Source: Balaenoptera acutorostrata (taxonomy: Eukaryota > Chordata > Mammalia > Artiodactyla > Balaenopteridae). From it: a stretch of 64,000 nt of DNA. The notes under the pieces were generated by a model that made no database searches, was not told the DNA's origin, and worked only from the letters and a program-made list of their open reading frames with translations. The DNA lies in contig NC_080066.1 of assembly GCF_949987535.1 (NCBI RefSeq), positions 130,118,335-130,182,334 of the forward strand. Reading direction: 5' to 3'. The translations under genes were made by a program, and so were the position numbers. Each line of letters starts with the position of its first letter. The stretch's first letter is position 1. This document shows positions 11,690 to 23,072 of this stretch, in pieces.

Positions 11690-12340
11690 TTTAAACTTAC
11701 ATTCCATTGTGAACATTTTCCCATTGTTTTAAATAATTTTTAAAACCATGATTTTTTTTAATGGCTTTATGTTCTATCATAGGGGTAAGCAAGCCATCAG
11801 TTATTTAGTCATTTCTCTCCTTGGAGCACTAAATTGTTTTGCTTTGTTTTGTTTTGTTTTTGTATTCTACATAAAGCTACCAGAACAGTCTTGTATATAG
11901 ATTTTTGCATGAACCTCTTATTGTTTCCACAGAATAAATTCATAGAAGTGCAATTACAGAGTCAAAGTAGGTGAATGTTTTCAAGGTTCTAGAACATAGT
12001 GTCAAGTTACCCAATAAAAAGATAATGCCACCAGCAGTACACTAAAGCCCCTATGTGTTCAGTTTCCTCGTGTGTAAAATGGGGATAATAATAGTGTGTA
12101 CCTAATAAAGTCATTGTGCTGGTTAAATTAGTTAATTTAAGTAAAGTGTTTAAAATAGTGCATACACTCTTGTCACCTACAGTATTGTCAGTTTTCAAAA
12201 TGTTCTCCAATTTGCTAGGCTAAAAAATAATATATTGCTGCTTTAATTTCTATTTCTTTGACTATTATTGAGATTGAAGACACCTCCATATATTTCTTCT
12301 TTTGTGAAGTATTTGGTCATGTCTTTTGCTCATAAAAGAA
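11690..12340 (-). mobile_element. Ancient L1M-type LINE fragment, interrupted by a MIR
   Basis: A highly diverged antisense L1 ORF2 tail and 3' region. Blocks such as AATTACAGAGTCAAAG...ACCAGCAGTA (about 11953-12039) and TTTAATTTCTATTTCTTTGA (12243-12262) match the wording of L1 C-terminal sequence. A MIR at about 12055-12175 splits it. There is no usable frame. Confidence 0.6.
12055..12175 (+). mobile_element. MIR SINE fragment
   Basis: Contains the MIR core wording TTTCCTCGTGTGTAAAATGG followed by an AATAATAGTG..TACCTA run. Old and diverged. It sits in the L1M fragment. Confidence 0.7.
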
Positions 12341-12739
12341 GAACTTTCAAAAAGATCCCCCTAATAATGCCCTTTATATTACATCCTAGTTAATGATTCT
12401 TAAAGCTGCTGGACATTTTTTTAACACCTCTTTGAGGCTCAAAAATTCAAACAGGTCCTAACTTTTTATTACTCAGCTTTTGTTTTATAGCAATTATCAC
12501 TTACTTTCCTGCAAGGCCAATAGAAAAAAAGAAAAAAACTATCAGAGGTTGATTTCTTTTTTAATGTCCTTCAGCATTAACCACAGGTGAATCAGCCTAG
12601 ATGTTGTCATCATAAGAAGACTTACCATGTTATTTAATTGAAAGAACTGTATGGAAATAGTTAAAAGCATCATGCAAAGAGACAAATCCTGCTCCCAAGA
12701 CTCCCAAGGAGCCAGACTCTCAATGTTTCTTCGTTGTGG

Positions 12740-12910
12740 CCCACCAGTCACCCCAATAACCTGGGAGGACTCCTGGAAGAATTTATTCAAAAGGAAGATC
12801 CAAGGCCCCTCCTCAGACCTCCAAACTTAGGATCTTGGACAACTGGGCCCTAGAATCTGCTTATGTCACAAGCTTCTTGAGTGATTTTCTGAGAGTCACA
12901 ATGCTAAAGT
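12740..12910. mobile_element. Possible MER5-like hAT fragment
   Basis: Word order (AACCTGGGAGGACTC, then CCCCTCCTCAGACCTCC, then AGAATCTGCTTATG) resembles a decayed MER5-type hAT-Charlie element. Terminal repeats are not clear, so this is tentative. Confidence 0.35.
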
Positions 12911-12982
12911 ATGTCTAGTTTGCCAAATCACGTGGTTTCTAATGTCTTACAAAGAATAATTAAACCAAAAGTATGATAGTAG

Positions 12983-13026
12983 ATTTAGTAGATACCTACC
13001 ATCACTATGGTAGGTATCTACTAAAT
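12983..13026. repeat. Perfect 18-bp inverted repeat, 8-nt loop
   Basis: Arms at 12983-13000 (ATTTAGTAGATACCTACC) and 13009-13026 are exact reverse complements, separated by ATCACTAT. No repeat family with this hairpin is recognised. The flanks are unique sequence. Confidence 0.9.
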
Positions 13027-13089
13027 TTAAAGCATTATTATTTCTATTAAGTGTGGATCTCCTACTAATATGTTAACTGATCAACACAG

Positions 13090-13290
13090 ATAAATAGAGA
13101 CTTGTCCCCTGCCCCACCCCCATTTCTAGCTGTGTGACCCTAGTAAATTACTTCATTTGCTGAGCCTCATTTCCCCATTTGCAAAGGTGGGAAATCATGC
13201 TACCCTTCTCATGGAATCATTCCAAGACTCGACTTAGACTATATATGTTAAGTGTCTAACACAATTTCTGGCACCAAAAAAATGACAGCT
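13090..13290 (+). mobile_element. MIR SINE
   Basis: The usual MIR order is visible: TAGCTGTGTGACC, CTTCATTTGCTGAGCCTCA, a GGGAAATCATGCTACC stretch and a terminal TCTGGCACCA. Diverged. Confidence 0.75.
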
Positions 13291-13384
13291 CTTACATCAG
13301 TGGGATGAAAAGTTATGCAGCTGAGGAAGAGAAATCGGTCTACAGTAACAGCTGATAATAATGGAACACCAGAGTCGACAAACA

Positions 13385-13560
13385 ACTTTCACAGGCAATT
13401 TCTTGTTCGACCCTCTGAACGTTTAGGTGAGATAGGAAGAAAACATATTGTTATCATATCCCTTTTACAGACTGAGGCAACTGAAGGCTGACCAAGGCTA
13501 TAAAGTTATGTAGTTAGTAAATAGCAGAGCTTGAATGACTGACTTTAGAACCCAATATTT
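13385..13560 (-). mobile_element. MIR SINE
   Basis: Antisense MIR core: CCCTTTTACAGACTGAGGCA, AAGTTATGTAGTTAGTAAAT and GCAGAGCTTGAATG in order. Diverged. Confidence 0.7.
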
Positions 13561-14904
13561 CAATACTTGTTAAAAACTAAAAAGCATGGAGTCTTCAAGA
13601 GGGTCTATTAGTCCCTTCAGTCATTTTATGAATGGAAACATTCTCTAGTGTATTCAACCTAAAGAATGCCTTTTCTGTGTTTAGAAAGTACAGTAAACAA
13701 CACCTAATTGAAACCGAGAGCAATTATCGTTTTTCCAAAATCTAGCTTGCTCTCATTTACTTTCAAGGTTACCTACAGTTCAAGAGAAACCATCGTGGCC
13801 ATCTTCAAGACTTCCATACCACAAAAACTATTCAAGGCAGGTTTAAAGGGCAACTCAAAATGCTCTCTTCTCTTCTAAGACCTCACAACCTCTCACACTT
13901 AGTGCTGGTGTTTCTTTCCTGGTTCTTCTTACAGCTCCCAAGCACCTTCCTCCTTTGCTTTAAAGAGTATTTGCATAATATTCATGGTGAGATTTAGGTC
14001 TAAATTATCAAAATGAAAATCCTCTGTCCTGAGGTATAAGCAAACGAAAACAGATCTCATTTTTATTCAATTCCCTCAACTCCTGATGTGGAAGATGCTC
14101 CCTCTCGTCTGTACCATTTTTCGTTGTTTCTCCACAACCAAAAATATTATCTGAAGAATCATAAAACTATGAGAGAAACAACTCATTGAGATTGTAAACA
14201 GCATATTTCTCTTTACAGATCAATGCATCATTTGACTATAGCCTCGTTCTGTGTTCCCAGTTTTGAGTCAGGACCATTCTCATAGTTCAGCATTTCATAA
14301 TTACATACAATTAACAGCTTGGAGGCTGAGCAGCAGAGTGACTGATAAGCACTGAAAGCTACAAATCTGTTTTGCAATAGTGTATATTTTTTCTCCCTTG
14401 ATGTTCTTTATTGTTGTTTTGCTTGTTGCTTATTAGCATACCTCTGGGAAATGTTTCAAAGATGTAATGTTAACGAGCAAACACTTGTGAGATTGCCAGC
14501 CATTTCAGACTTTCTTTCTTTCCAAGGCACAGAAAGGGGGAAAATGAACTGACACATTGTTATGCAGCAAAACAGAATTATGCAGAAAATGCAAAATTAT
14601 GCAAAATATTATTTATACAGAGGATAGCCCTGAAGAAGTCAGGGTATCATTGATTAGCAGTAAGAAAGTAGGAATGGATCTGAATTTTACTGTCTACTAA
14701 AGAATCTTGTTAATACAAATAGCATCACAGATATTTCAATGCAAGAGGCAAGAGTTACTCTATCTGTCCCTGAGCTTGTAGACCAAATGATAGGGAAAAT
14801 GAGCTGAGTAGGGTAAAGGAAGTAGATGTTTGCAAGGGCAGTAGGTATACAAAGGCCTGTCAGAGATTCAAGGCTCACTACATGATAATAATAAAATAAT
14901 AAAA
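13561..14904. other. Unique intergenic sequence with AT-rich motif cluster
   Basis: No mobile element is recognised over 1.3 kb. The region at about 14290-14700 is AT-rich and contains three evenly spaced TTATGCA motifs at 14560, 14578 and 14597. No coding frame of note. It could hold a regulatory element, but only cross-species conservation would show that. Confidence 0.45.
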
Positions 14905-14914
14905 ACTATAATAA

Positions 14915-15160
14915 TAGCATGAACACAGCCAACATTTATTGAATGCTTACTCTGTCACAGTCATTGTTCTAAATGCCTCACGTGCACTAACTCATGTAAT
15001 CCTCACAACCATTCTGTGAAGTAGATGAATTTATCAACCCATTTTACAGTTGAAGAAACTAAGGCTCAGAGAAGCTAGGTAACTTGCCCAAAGTCACACG
15101 GTGAGTACATGAGCAAAGATGGAATTTGAACCCAGAAGCCTGCTCTGAAGCCCCTTCTCC
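14915..15160 (-). mobile_element. MIR SINE, nearly complete
   Basis: Long antisense MIR: ATTGAATGCTTACTCTGTCA, TCATGTAATCCTCACAACCA, CCATTTTACAGTTGAAGAAA, AAGTCACACGGTGAGTAC and TTTGAACCCAGAAGCCTG in order. It keeps the tRNA-related end. Confidence 0.85.
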
Positions 15161-17340
15161 TCAGGGCTGCTAAAGAATGGGGCTCCACTCCTGGGGTGCA
15201 TATTTGACAAGCAGGTGATTCTAATGGAAGTGGTCTGCAGACCACACTTGGGGGAAAAAACTCTGCTGAAACAAGGGGAGGGCTGCTAGCAAACTAAATG
15301 GTTTGCTGAGCGGAGCTGTCTTTATACTCACTGCACAGAGGACAGTGTGCACACAGCAGTCCGAAGCCCCATTTAGTCACACTCATAATGATTCCTGGGT
15401 GGTACAAACTCATCCAAAGGTACTCTGCCCTTTTACCAGAAGACAGGGGACACAAACAGTCCCCAACATTCAAGACAACCACACGCATGGGCCATACCTG
15501 GAGGACTTATCTATGGAAAGTGCCAGTCTTGATGCCTGGCCTTTGTAGGTGCTCAATAAAGTTTGTGAACAGAATCTCCTTTCCAGAAGGCAAAGGAAAT
15601 TGAATATCCACTTTTCAGCAATTTAGAAATCTCAAGGTAACAGATACCCAGCTCGCATTTTTGTCAACAAGACCCCATCTCCCCAACAAGACCCTCTGTG
15701 ACAATGCAGGTCACAGAGCAGTTCCTTGTAATGTGTTTATTCACCCTTGCTTTTTAAAGGGGTTTTTGAAGTTTTTCTTTAGAGAGAAGTTGTCTGATGG
15801 CAATATCTTTCTAGGCTTCTAGCAGAGTTTCCGCCTGCTACTGGCTGAGGTGGGAAGACGTCACCCAGATCTTCTTACTTAGCCCTGATTACGCTGCCTG
15901 TGAATGTTAGTGAGGGTCTGAGCTGAGGCCCTAAGAAGGTCTGGATTTATCCTCTTGGATATCAGCAGATCAGAAACATCCATTTAGCCCTTTCAGAGAG
16001 CTGTTAAGGACTCTTATGCCACACACCCCAGTGAGCACAGGATCTGCTCTCAGAGGCACCAACCAAACAGCCTCTGAGTGAGCGACGCAGGACCTGCCCT
16101 TGTTCAAAGGCTTTCACTGATGGTCAGACTTTCCATCTTTAAAAAGGGAGGATTCAGCTCCCAGTGCCCGGGACTCCCTAACATAGCCCACCTCTGTGCT
16201 CCACTCACCTGCTTCAGGATTCACCACGTGCCGAGATCTGACTCTCAGCCTCACCACTTGGAAGGAATGTGTGATGTTCGTGGATCAGCTGTTGGGACGT
16301 AACAGCATCAATATTTGCCCAGGGTCACTCTAATAGTCAACTAGTTTCTGCTGAAATGGATCAGCCTTCTTACAAGACATGCTGCAAAAGGGTGAATACC
16401 TTCCCTCTAACATTCTGTTCAGTGTTTACTTCACTGAAACACTCCATTACTGCACGCTGAGCAAAAGAAGGGACGCGGGGAGGAACCAATTTAGTGGTAA
16501 GTTCAGAGTCATTGTTGAAATTATTTGCATTTGTCTGAGTAACGGTAACTTTTAAGACTATGTCATTTAAAGAAATGGTTAGATATTATTTTTCTGGCAG
16601 CAATAATCAGGCATTTTTCGTAAAATGGCTTCCTTGCAAGAAAATCGCCAAATAATGGCAGAAAAACACCCAGCTCTAAATACAATGAAGCATGAGAGGC
16701 AAAGTCAAGATTTAAACGGCTCTCACGCTGTGGGGACAGACCAGAGTCACTGAAATGATGTCTTGCTGTTTCCGGGCACACTGGGAGCCTCTGCTGAGGC
16801 ACTAATGGGCCCCACACAGGTCTTTAGAGTGACTTCCTCACAGGGCATCTGTAATAACTGGGCTTAGGGTTTTACCAGATGAAGTAAATACAGGGCCGAG
16901 TGCCTGGGAGAACAATAGCTTCTCTGCACCAGAGAAGATGTGCAGGCTTCCGCCTGGGGCTTGGGCTGGTTCCCACTCCTGTTTGCCCCCTTGTTCCATG
17001 AGGCTAACAAAACACATCTCACACACGAGGCCTCCACACAGGCCCATGGGGGCCCAGGAGAACTCTGGAACCCCAAAGCTGATTATTTTCCTATTGCCAC
17101 CTTGCCTTCCTTGTCCCCACCAAAGATGGGGGAGGTGGGCAGGGACCTTTACAAAAGTAACACTTAGAATTAGTTCTTAGGTTATACCTCTCCCCACAAC
17201 CAGAGTCCCATAAAAAGCTACCTCTGATTCTTGGTAATAACATCTTGTAACCGAGCAGCACCCTACAGGGCCTTCCCAGGACAGACCCCGCCCCCACACG
17301 CTCTGCTGTAGCTCCTCTCTTAAGCACCTAGATAATAGTA
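15161..17340. other. Unique intergenic sequence
   Basis: About 2.2 kb with no recognised repeat apart from a possible MIR/L2 tail wording (GGTGCTCAATAAAGTTTGTG) near 15548. Several short frames (60-90 codons) exist on both strands without domains, and their overlap with one another suggests chance. Nothing functional can be claimed. Confidence 0.45.
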
Positions 17341-17342
17341 TC

Positions 17343-17752
17343 TGATGCACATTTCCTGAGTTGTTTAACAGATGCTAAAACCACCACCAAATGGAAGAAA
17401 TTAACTACTTGATGACCATGAGCACATAGCCCCCAGACCTACTGGTGACTAAGGATTGATAATGTTAACCCCTGTGACACCACCCTGTTACCTCACCATC
17501 AACCAATCAGAGAACTGTGCATGAGCTGATCACATACCCTGCGACCCCCCCCCCTCCCCTTTCCCTCACCTGGCCTTTAAAAACGCTTTGCTGAAACCCT
17601 TCGTGGAGTTCAGGGTTTCTGAGTACCAGTCACCCATTCTCCTTATATGGTGCCTTTAAAATAAACACTGCACTTTCCTTCACCACAATCCAGTGTCAGT
17701 AGATTGGCTTTACTGCACGTGGGAGAGCAGACCCAAGTTTGGTTCTGTAACA
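17343..17752 (+). mobile_element. Solo LTR of a gammaretrovirus-like ERV (ERV1)
   Basis: U3-R-U5 style sequence: CAATCAGAGAACTG (CCAAT-like box) near 17503, a TTTAAAAA TATA-like box near 17576, the polyadenylation signal AATAAA at 17660-17665 and a 3' end ...TCTGTAACA at 17752. There is no gag, pol or env next to it. The 5' boundary is uncertain because I could not find a matching 4-bp target duplication; the true start may be further right (about 17410). Confidence 0.65.
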
Positions 17753-17919
17753 ACTTGAGTTATATTTTCAAGTAAGAACTACAGGTTTAAAATCCCTTCC
17801 AATTCATTTTATATATTGTTTCCAAGTTTGTCTTCAATTCAGTTCAACAAGTGTGTACTGAATGTCTTGAGAACCTATATCTTCCCAGATATATCTACTT
17901 CCCAGATATTTATCTACTC

Positions 17920-18250
17920 AGATCAAGAATAAGCCCTTCCTCTGGAGGTCAAGGCCATCAGTGAGCCAGCCCCGACCTATGTCCAACCACATCCTCTCTT
18001 ATTCCTCATCAGCCACCCCTTCTGGAAGGTCGTCTTTCGTTAACTCCACCACATCAGCTTTCCACCAGTGTCGGAACTGCCACACAGCTCCTCCATAGCA
18101 TTCCTTCTGTTCTTCCTGTGATGCATCACATTTGTCCCCAGCTCAACACCTTCCTGGAAATCTTCTCCCAGAACAAACCACCTCCTACTCGCTCTCAATT
18201 TATTCCTACACTTCCTTCTAGGTGCTCCTTACAATTTAACCCACATCCAC
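17920..18250 (+). mobile_element. L2 LINE 3' fragment
   Basis: Diverged L2-type wording such as CTTCTGTTCTTCCTG and CAACACCTTCCTGGAAATCT. A weak L2/MIR-like tail (GTGCACTGAATAAGTAAGTA) appears near 18490. No frame remains. Confidence 0.5.
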
Positions 18251-18520
18251 CAAATCTTTGCTGAGGGCTGCTGCTCTACAATGCTCTGGCATTTGCTCCC
18301 ATTTAAATATCCAATTTTTCTCCTTGGTTTCATATATGTATAGTTTCCTCCAACTGGGATTTGACATTTGCAAAACTAGAAACCAAGTCGTTTACTTCTT
18401 TATGTGGATTCACCCCCACATTCATCTAATGCCTACTGTGTGCCAGTCATGTTGTCACTCAAAGGATCAAAAATGGTACTTAGTATAGAATGTGCACTGA
18501 ATAAGTAAGTAAACATTTGT

Positions 18521-19224
18521 TGGCTTAATAAACAGACTCAGAACCCAACAGGCTCATTTGGGTTCCATAGTTTCTTTTTATTTTTGTAGGGAGGAAAAAC
18601 CTGTTAAATACATACACATCCACTCGGTTTACATTTTTCACATGCAGGATGCTGTCTCTATATGAGCATCGATGACATCATTTTAAGCGTTGAGCTTGAT
18701 ACTCTCCACCATGGCAGGGAGAATAATCCAACCAACACCAGGTAAGTTGTCCCACTGGGGGGAGGGGAAGAACCACAGACTCTCTCTTAGGACATGCCCT
18801 TTGCACTTGGTGACATGCAGACTCAGCTTGGGGCCCTAGCCTGAAAGAAGCGCAGTCACACCTGCTCAACCTCTGCAAGACCTGACTCCCCTGTGATGCC
18901 CCAGAACCTGCCCAGATGGAAGCCAGGTGGTGATGGCCCAGCCTCCTAAGTGAAGCAGGTAGAGGGGGGTTCTCTCCAGCTCCTCATTCACAAGCTTCTG
19001 CTTTGCTCAGACCCAACCACGGACACATGACAAAAGTCCACTGTGGAAACAGCAATTCCCAAAAGTGGCCACATCAGGGCAATTCCAGGAGAAAACCAGC
19101 CCTCAGGATAATCCTGGGAGACCAGCCAGGCCGCACACATTTGCCACTGAGATGCCATCTCCCCCACCCAACCCAAGCCATTCTAGGGGTGAGAGGGACA
19201 ATAAGTAAACCAAATGGAATTTAA
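18521..19224. other. Unique intergenic sequence
   Basis: No recognised repeat or gene over about 0.7 kb. Base composition is moderate. Confidence 0.4.
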
Positions 19225-19415
19225 AATCCTGGCTCCAATAGGTGTGTGACCTCAGGCAATTTGCTTAACTTTTCTCTCAATTTCTTCATCTATAAAATGG
19301 GGGCCACAATAATACCTACTCACCGAATGTGGAGAATTAAACGAGGCAAATCAGTGACAGGCTTAACACAGTGCTTGTCACCCCATAATAGATCATGTTT
19401 ATTATCATTAACTGT
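19225..19415 (+). mobile_element. MIR SINE
   Basis: GTGTGTGACCTCAGGCAATT, TTTCTTCATCTATAAAATGG and ACACAGTGCTTGTCACC appear in MIR order. Sense strand. Confidence 0.8.
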
Positions 19416-19623
19416 GATCACTGAAATCCAAATTTGGACTTTTTCTCTCTGATCCTAAATGGCCGCACATCAAGTGCTTTTGCAAAAATCTATTAGCTTT
19501 TCCCTTCCTTCTCATTTACGCTCAGTCTTCAATTTTCTCTTTTGTTTCCTCTTTCCCTCCACTCTTATGACTACTGACAACCAGGAAACATAAAGGCTAG
19601 TTCTGAAATTACATTTAAAACAA

Positions 19624-20350
19624 GAGAAAGGGAACCCTCTTACATTGTTGGTGGGAATGTAAATTGGTACAGCCACCAAGGAAAACGGTACAGAGGTTCC
19701 TCAAAAAACTAAAAATAGAGTTGCCATATGATCCAGCACTCCCACTCCCACTGGGCATATATCCAGACAAAACTCTAATTCAAAAAGATATATGCACCCC
19801 TATGTTCATAGCAGTGCTATTTACAATAGCCAAGACATGGAAGCAACCTAAATGTCCACTGACAGGTGAGTGGATAAAGAAGATGTGGTACATATATACA
19901 ATGGAATATTACTCAGCCATAAAAAGGAATGAAATAATGCCATTTGCAGCAACATGGATGCAACTAGAGATTATCATACTAAGTGAAGTAAGTCAGAAAA
20001 AGACAAATACCATATGATACCATATGTGGAGTCTAAAATATGACACAAATGAACATATCAATGATAAAAAACAGACTCACAAATGTAGAGAACAGACTTG
20101 TGGTTGTCAAGGGGGAGGGGGATGGGAGAGGGAAGGACGGGGAGTTTGGGATTAGCAGATGCAAACTAGTATATAGAGGATAGATAAGCAACAAGGTCCT
20201 ACTGTACAGCACAGGGAACTATATTCAGTAACCTGTGATAAACTGTAATGGAAAAGTATATGAAAAAATATATTTCCTGAGTTACTTTGCTGTACAGCCG
20301 AAATTAACACAACATTGTAAATCAACTCCAATAAAATTAGAAAAATAAAG
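19624..20350 (+). mobile_element. 5'-truncated L1 (ORF2 C-terminus and 3' UTR)
   Basis: Begins in the Cys/His C-terminal region of ORF2 (GGGAACCCTCTTACATTGTT) and runs through the ORF2 end and a 3' UTR to a weak A-rich tail near 20335-20350. An open stretch 19664-20017 encodes [12 protein letters not shown] and [13 protein letters not shown], the conserved C-terminal L1 wording. It is a fragment only. No clear target-site duplication was found. Confidence 0.88.
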
Positions 20351-20422
20351 GAAGTGATGGCTCATGTTAAGCCTGCCTCCAGTTATGTGCATGACACTGC
20401 AGGTCCATCACCTGTCCTTTTT

Positions 20423-20536
20423 TGGGGGGGCCACACCGTGAGGCTTGCAGGATCTTAGTTCCCCAACCAGGGATTGAACCTGGGCCCTTGGCAGTGAAAG
20501 CACTGAGTCCTAATCACTGGACTGCCAGGGAATTCC
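20423..20536 (-). mobile_element. Short tRNA-derived SINE (CHR/Bov-tA-like)
   Basis: On the minus strand it reads GGAATTCCCTGGCAGTCCAG at the head, with box B-like GGTTCAATCCC at about 20473. The A-tail appears as T/G-run at 20417-20430. The flanks CACCTGTCCTTTTT (20409) and ACCCGTCCATTTTT (20540) form an imperfect duplication. Confidence 0.85.
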
Positions 20537-21217
20537 TTACCCGTCCATTTTTCAGGGTCAAACATCACTTCATCCACATCCCATCACTGCCATCTCTGCA
20601 ATGGGAATCCTTTAACTTCTCAGAAAACAGTGTGCCATTTTAGAGATTTTCCATGTGTACCAATTAGGAGGCTGCAATAAGACATTTTCTCATCCAGTTT
20701 GCTCCAAAACAATGAAGCATTCCAGCCTCTTCCATTTTGACCAAATTCACCCAGAAAGTAAACTATTTAGAAAAAGAGAAAGTGTGTGTATGTATGCTGG
20801 AAAAATGGAAACTTGTCTTTGTTCATGTGAAATTCTCTGTATTCAGTTAAACTATTTGGGCTTTGTCTTTTCTTGTATGAAAGGAAATACAATACAGCAC
20901 ATGAGTCCAGATTTTCCTGGGATTTGGCAGGTCTGTGGATCTTGTTCTATTCTCCATTTACTGAATCTTTCGTTATTAATAGTTCAGTCTCTCAGTGTGC
21001 TTCTGTTGTAGTAATGGAAAAGCGTTTGCCCTCTAGGAGCCAAATACAACATCTAATAGATCTGTTAACATGCTCTTTGGTAAATTAGCCAAGAAAGTAG
21101 ATTTATCCTTCATTTATTAATTAATGAGACTGCTTTCCTAAATAGCACTTTTCTTTATTTAAAATTATGTACTTGAAAAGACTATCAGAGTTGAACAGCT
21201 TCTCCATACATTGCAGC
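20537..21217. other. Unique intergenic sequence
   Basis: An open frame of 118 codons at 20655-21011 overlaps another in a different frame. Neither has a recognisable domain, so I treat them as chance. Confidence 0.4.
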
Positions 21218-21722
21218 AGGAGGCAGGATAATGGCCCAAAAGATTTTGACATCCTACTCCCCCGAACCTGTGACTATGTTAACTTATATGGCAACAAGAT
21301 GTCACTAAGGTTAAGGACATTGAGATGAGGTGATTATCCTGCATTACTTAGATGGGTTCATTCTAATCATATGAGTCCTCAAAAGTAGAGACACTCTCCC
21401 AGCTGTGGTTAGAGAGAGAGATACAAAGACAGAAGAAGGTGCAGAGAGATTCAATGTTAGAAGGACTTGACCGCCAGGGCTGGCTTTGAAGATTGAGGGA
21501 GGGACACGAACAAAGGAATGAGGCAGCCTCTAGAAGCTAGAAGAGGCAAGGAAATGTATCTCCCCTAGAACATCCAAAAGAAATGCAGCCCTGCCTATTC
21601 CTTGATCCTAGCTGAGTGAGACCCATGTTGGACTTTTTGAATGACAGAACTGTAAATAACAAATTTATATTGTTTAGCTCACTAAGTGTGTGATAATTTG
21701 TCTCAGCTGTAATAGAAAAGAA
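21218..21722 (+). mobile_element. MLT1-type MaLR LTR
   Basis: Sense copy with the MLT1 blocks in order: AAGGTTAAGGACATTGAGAT, GAGAGAGAGATACAAAGACA, GGCTGGCTTTGAAGATTGAG, AGCCCTGCCTATTCCTTGAT and the terminal AACTGTAAATAACAAATTTA...TAGCTCACTAAGT. Old and without internal sequence. Confidence 0.75.
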
Positions 21723-22209
21723 ATACACTGACTCCAACTAACCCTTTGACGTCAAAGCCAGTCAGAATGTGAGGTTCTTCTAGCAAGCTAGGGAGTTTCC
21801 ATTAGAAAGGGGCTGAGTTACACTTACTAACAAAGTTTAATTTTGGTTTGGAAAAGCATTCTGTGTTTCAAACCAAAATGTTATTGCCACATTTCATTAA
21901 AGCCTAGCAGATGGCCTGATGCTCCCCCAGCAACAGATACCATAGGGGCTGAATAGTCTTCTTTTGGCCCTGCTCCAAGGCGTAAATCAATCTCCAACAA
22001 TAAATATATAAATAAATACATTTTTTTAAAAGTGGACTGGGTTGCAATTGCATCTCTCTTTGCCCATGCTATTTAGTTGCTGTTATGCAGTAGTATGAAT
22101 GAATGAATGAATGAATGAATATCTAGTGATTGGAAATGCCAAACAGATGCACAAAAAGGGAAATAGACAAGGTTTATGGATTATAGAGGTTATGAATTGT
22201 ATAGTCATT
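21723..22209. other. Unique sequence with a GAAT microsatellite
   Basis: Mostly unclassified. A (GAAT)n tract of about seven units lies at 22094-22121. An 11-bp inverted repeat with an 18-nt loop lies at 21840-21850 and 21869-21879. Confidence 0.6.
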
Positions 22210-22219
22210 AAGAAATAGT
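22210..22219. repeat. Target-site duplication, left copy
   Basis: AAGAAATAGT here is repeated exactly at 28114-28123 just after the A-tail of the L1. This brackets both the inverted 5' UTR piece and the main L1 body. Confidence 0.75.
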
Positions 22220-22362
22220 GGGGCTCTTTGGTGGGGCTAATGGTGGACTCTGGGAGGGCTCACTCCAAGGAGTACTTCCCAGAACTTCTGCTGCCAGTGT
22301 CCTTGTCCTCACGGTAAGACACAGCCACCCCCGCCTCTGCAGGAGACCCTCCAACACTAGCA
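22220..22362 (-). mobile_element. Inverted L1 5' UTR segment
   Basis: It reads on the plus strand the same way as 9793-9942, which is itself on an antisense L1. It is therefore opposite in direction to the L1 body that follows at 22915. Shared wording includes AGTACTTCCCAGAACTTCTG and CTGCAGGAGACC. Confidence 0.85.
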
Positions 22363-22572
22363 GGTTGCTGAGAACTGTCCAGAACACCTTGAGTTTGGAC
22401 TGCACCTCCCCTGATCGCCTGCAGCTTTCCTAGACAAAAAAGTTTGCCAAGCCCTGGTCTAGAGGAACCTGAGCTCCAAGAATGACATATGGGAGGCAGT
22501 GGAAACATTTAAATTCTCAATTTCCAAGTAAAAGGTTATTATGTATTTCCAAAGATTCGTCCTCAAAGAATC
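22363..22572. other. Non-L1 filler at the inversion junction
   Basis: Not matched by any L1 UTR in this window. The part around 22440-22462 (AAGTTTGCCAAGCCCTGGTC) resembles the terminal wording of hAT-type DNA transposons, which suggests it is genomic DNA and not a transcript. It continues after the SINE to about 22914. Confidence 0.55.
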
Positions 22573-22874
22573 TGGGCTTCCCTGGTGGCGCAGTGGTTGA
22601 GAATCTGCCTGCCAATGCAGGGGACATGGGTTCGAGCCCTGGTCTGGGAGGATCCCATATGTCGCGGAGCAACTGGGCCCGTCAGCCACAGCTACTGAGC
22701 CTGCGCGTCTGGAGCCTGTGCTCCGCAACAAGAGAGGCCGCCATAGTGAGAGGCCCGCGCACCGCGATGAAGAGTGGCCCCCGCTTGCCGCAACTGGAGA
22801 AAGCCCTCGCACAGAAATGAAGACCCAACACAGCAAAAATAAATAAATAAATAAATAAATATTAAAAAAAAAAA
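22573..22874 (+). mobile_element. CHR-type SINE
   Basis: Complete sense copy starting GGGCTTCCCTGGTGGCGCAG, box B-like GGTTCGAGCCC near 22630, GC-rich middle, and an AAAT-rich tail with (AAAT)n. Flanked by AAAGAATC at 22565-22572 and 22875-22882. It inserted into the filler DNA of the L1 at 22220-28113. Confidence 0.93.
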
Positions 22875-23072
22875 AAAGAATCAATTGACTTCTGCCTAAT
22901 AAAAACGTGTATTAGAGCAACAGCCAGCGCTACTCACCACCAGTCCCTCCCATCAGGAAACTTGCACAAGCCTCTTACATACCCTCATCCACCAGAGGGC
23001 AGACAGCAGAAACAAGAACTACAATCCTGCAGCCTGTGGAACAAAAACCACATTCACAGAAAGATAGACAAG

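Noticed and set aside
22630..22640. tRNA-like box B sequences in SINEs as possible tRNA genes
   Set aside because: The bodies do not fold as intact tRNAs and each is followed by a SINE tail and flanked by target duplications.
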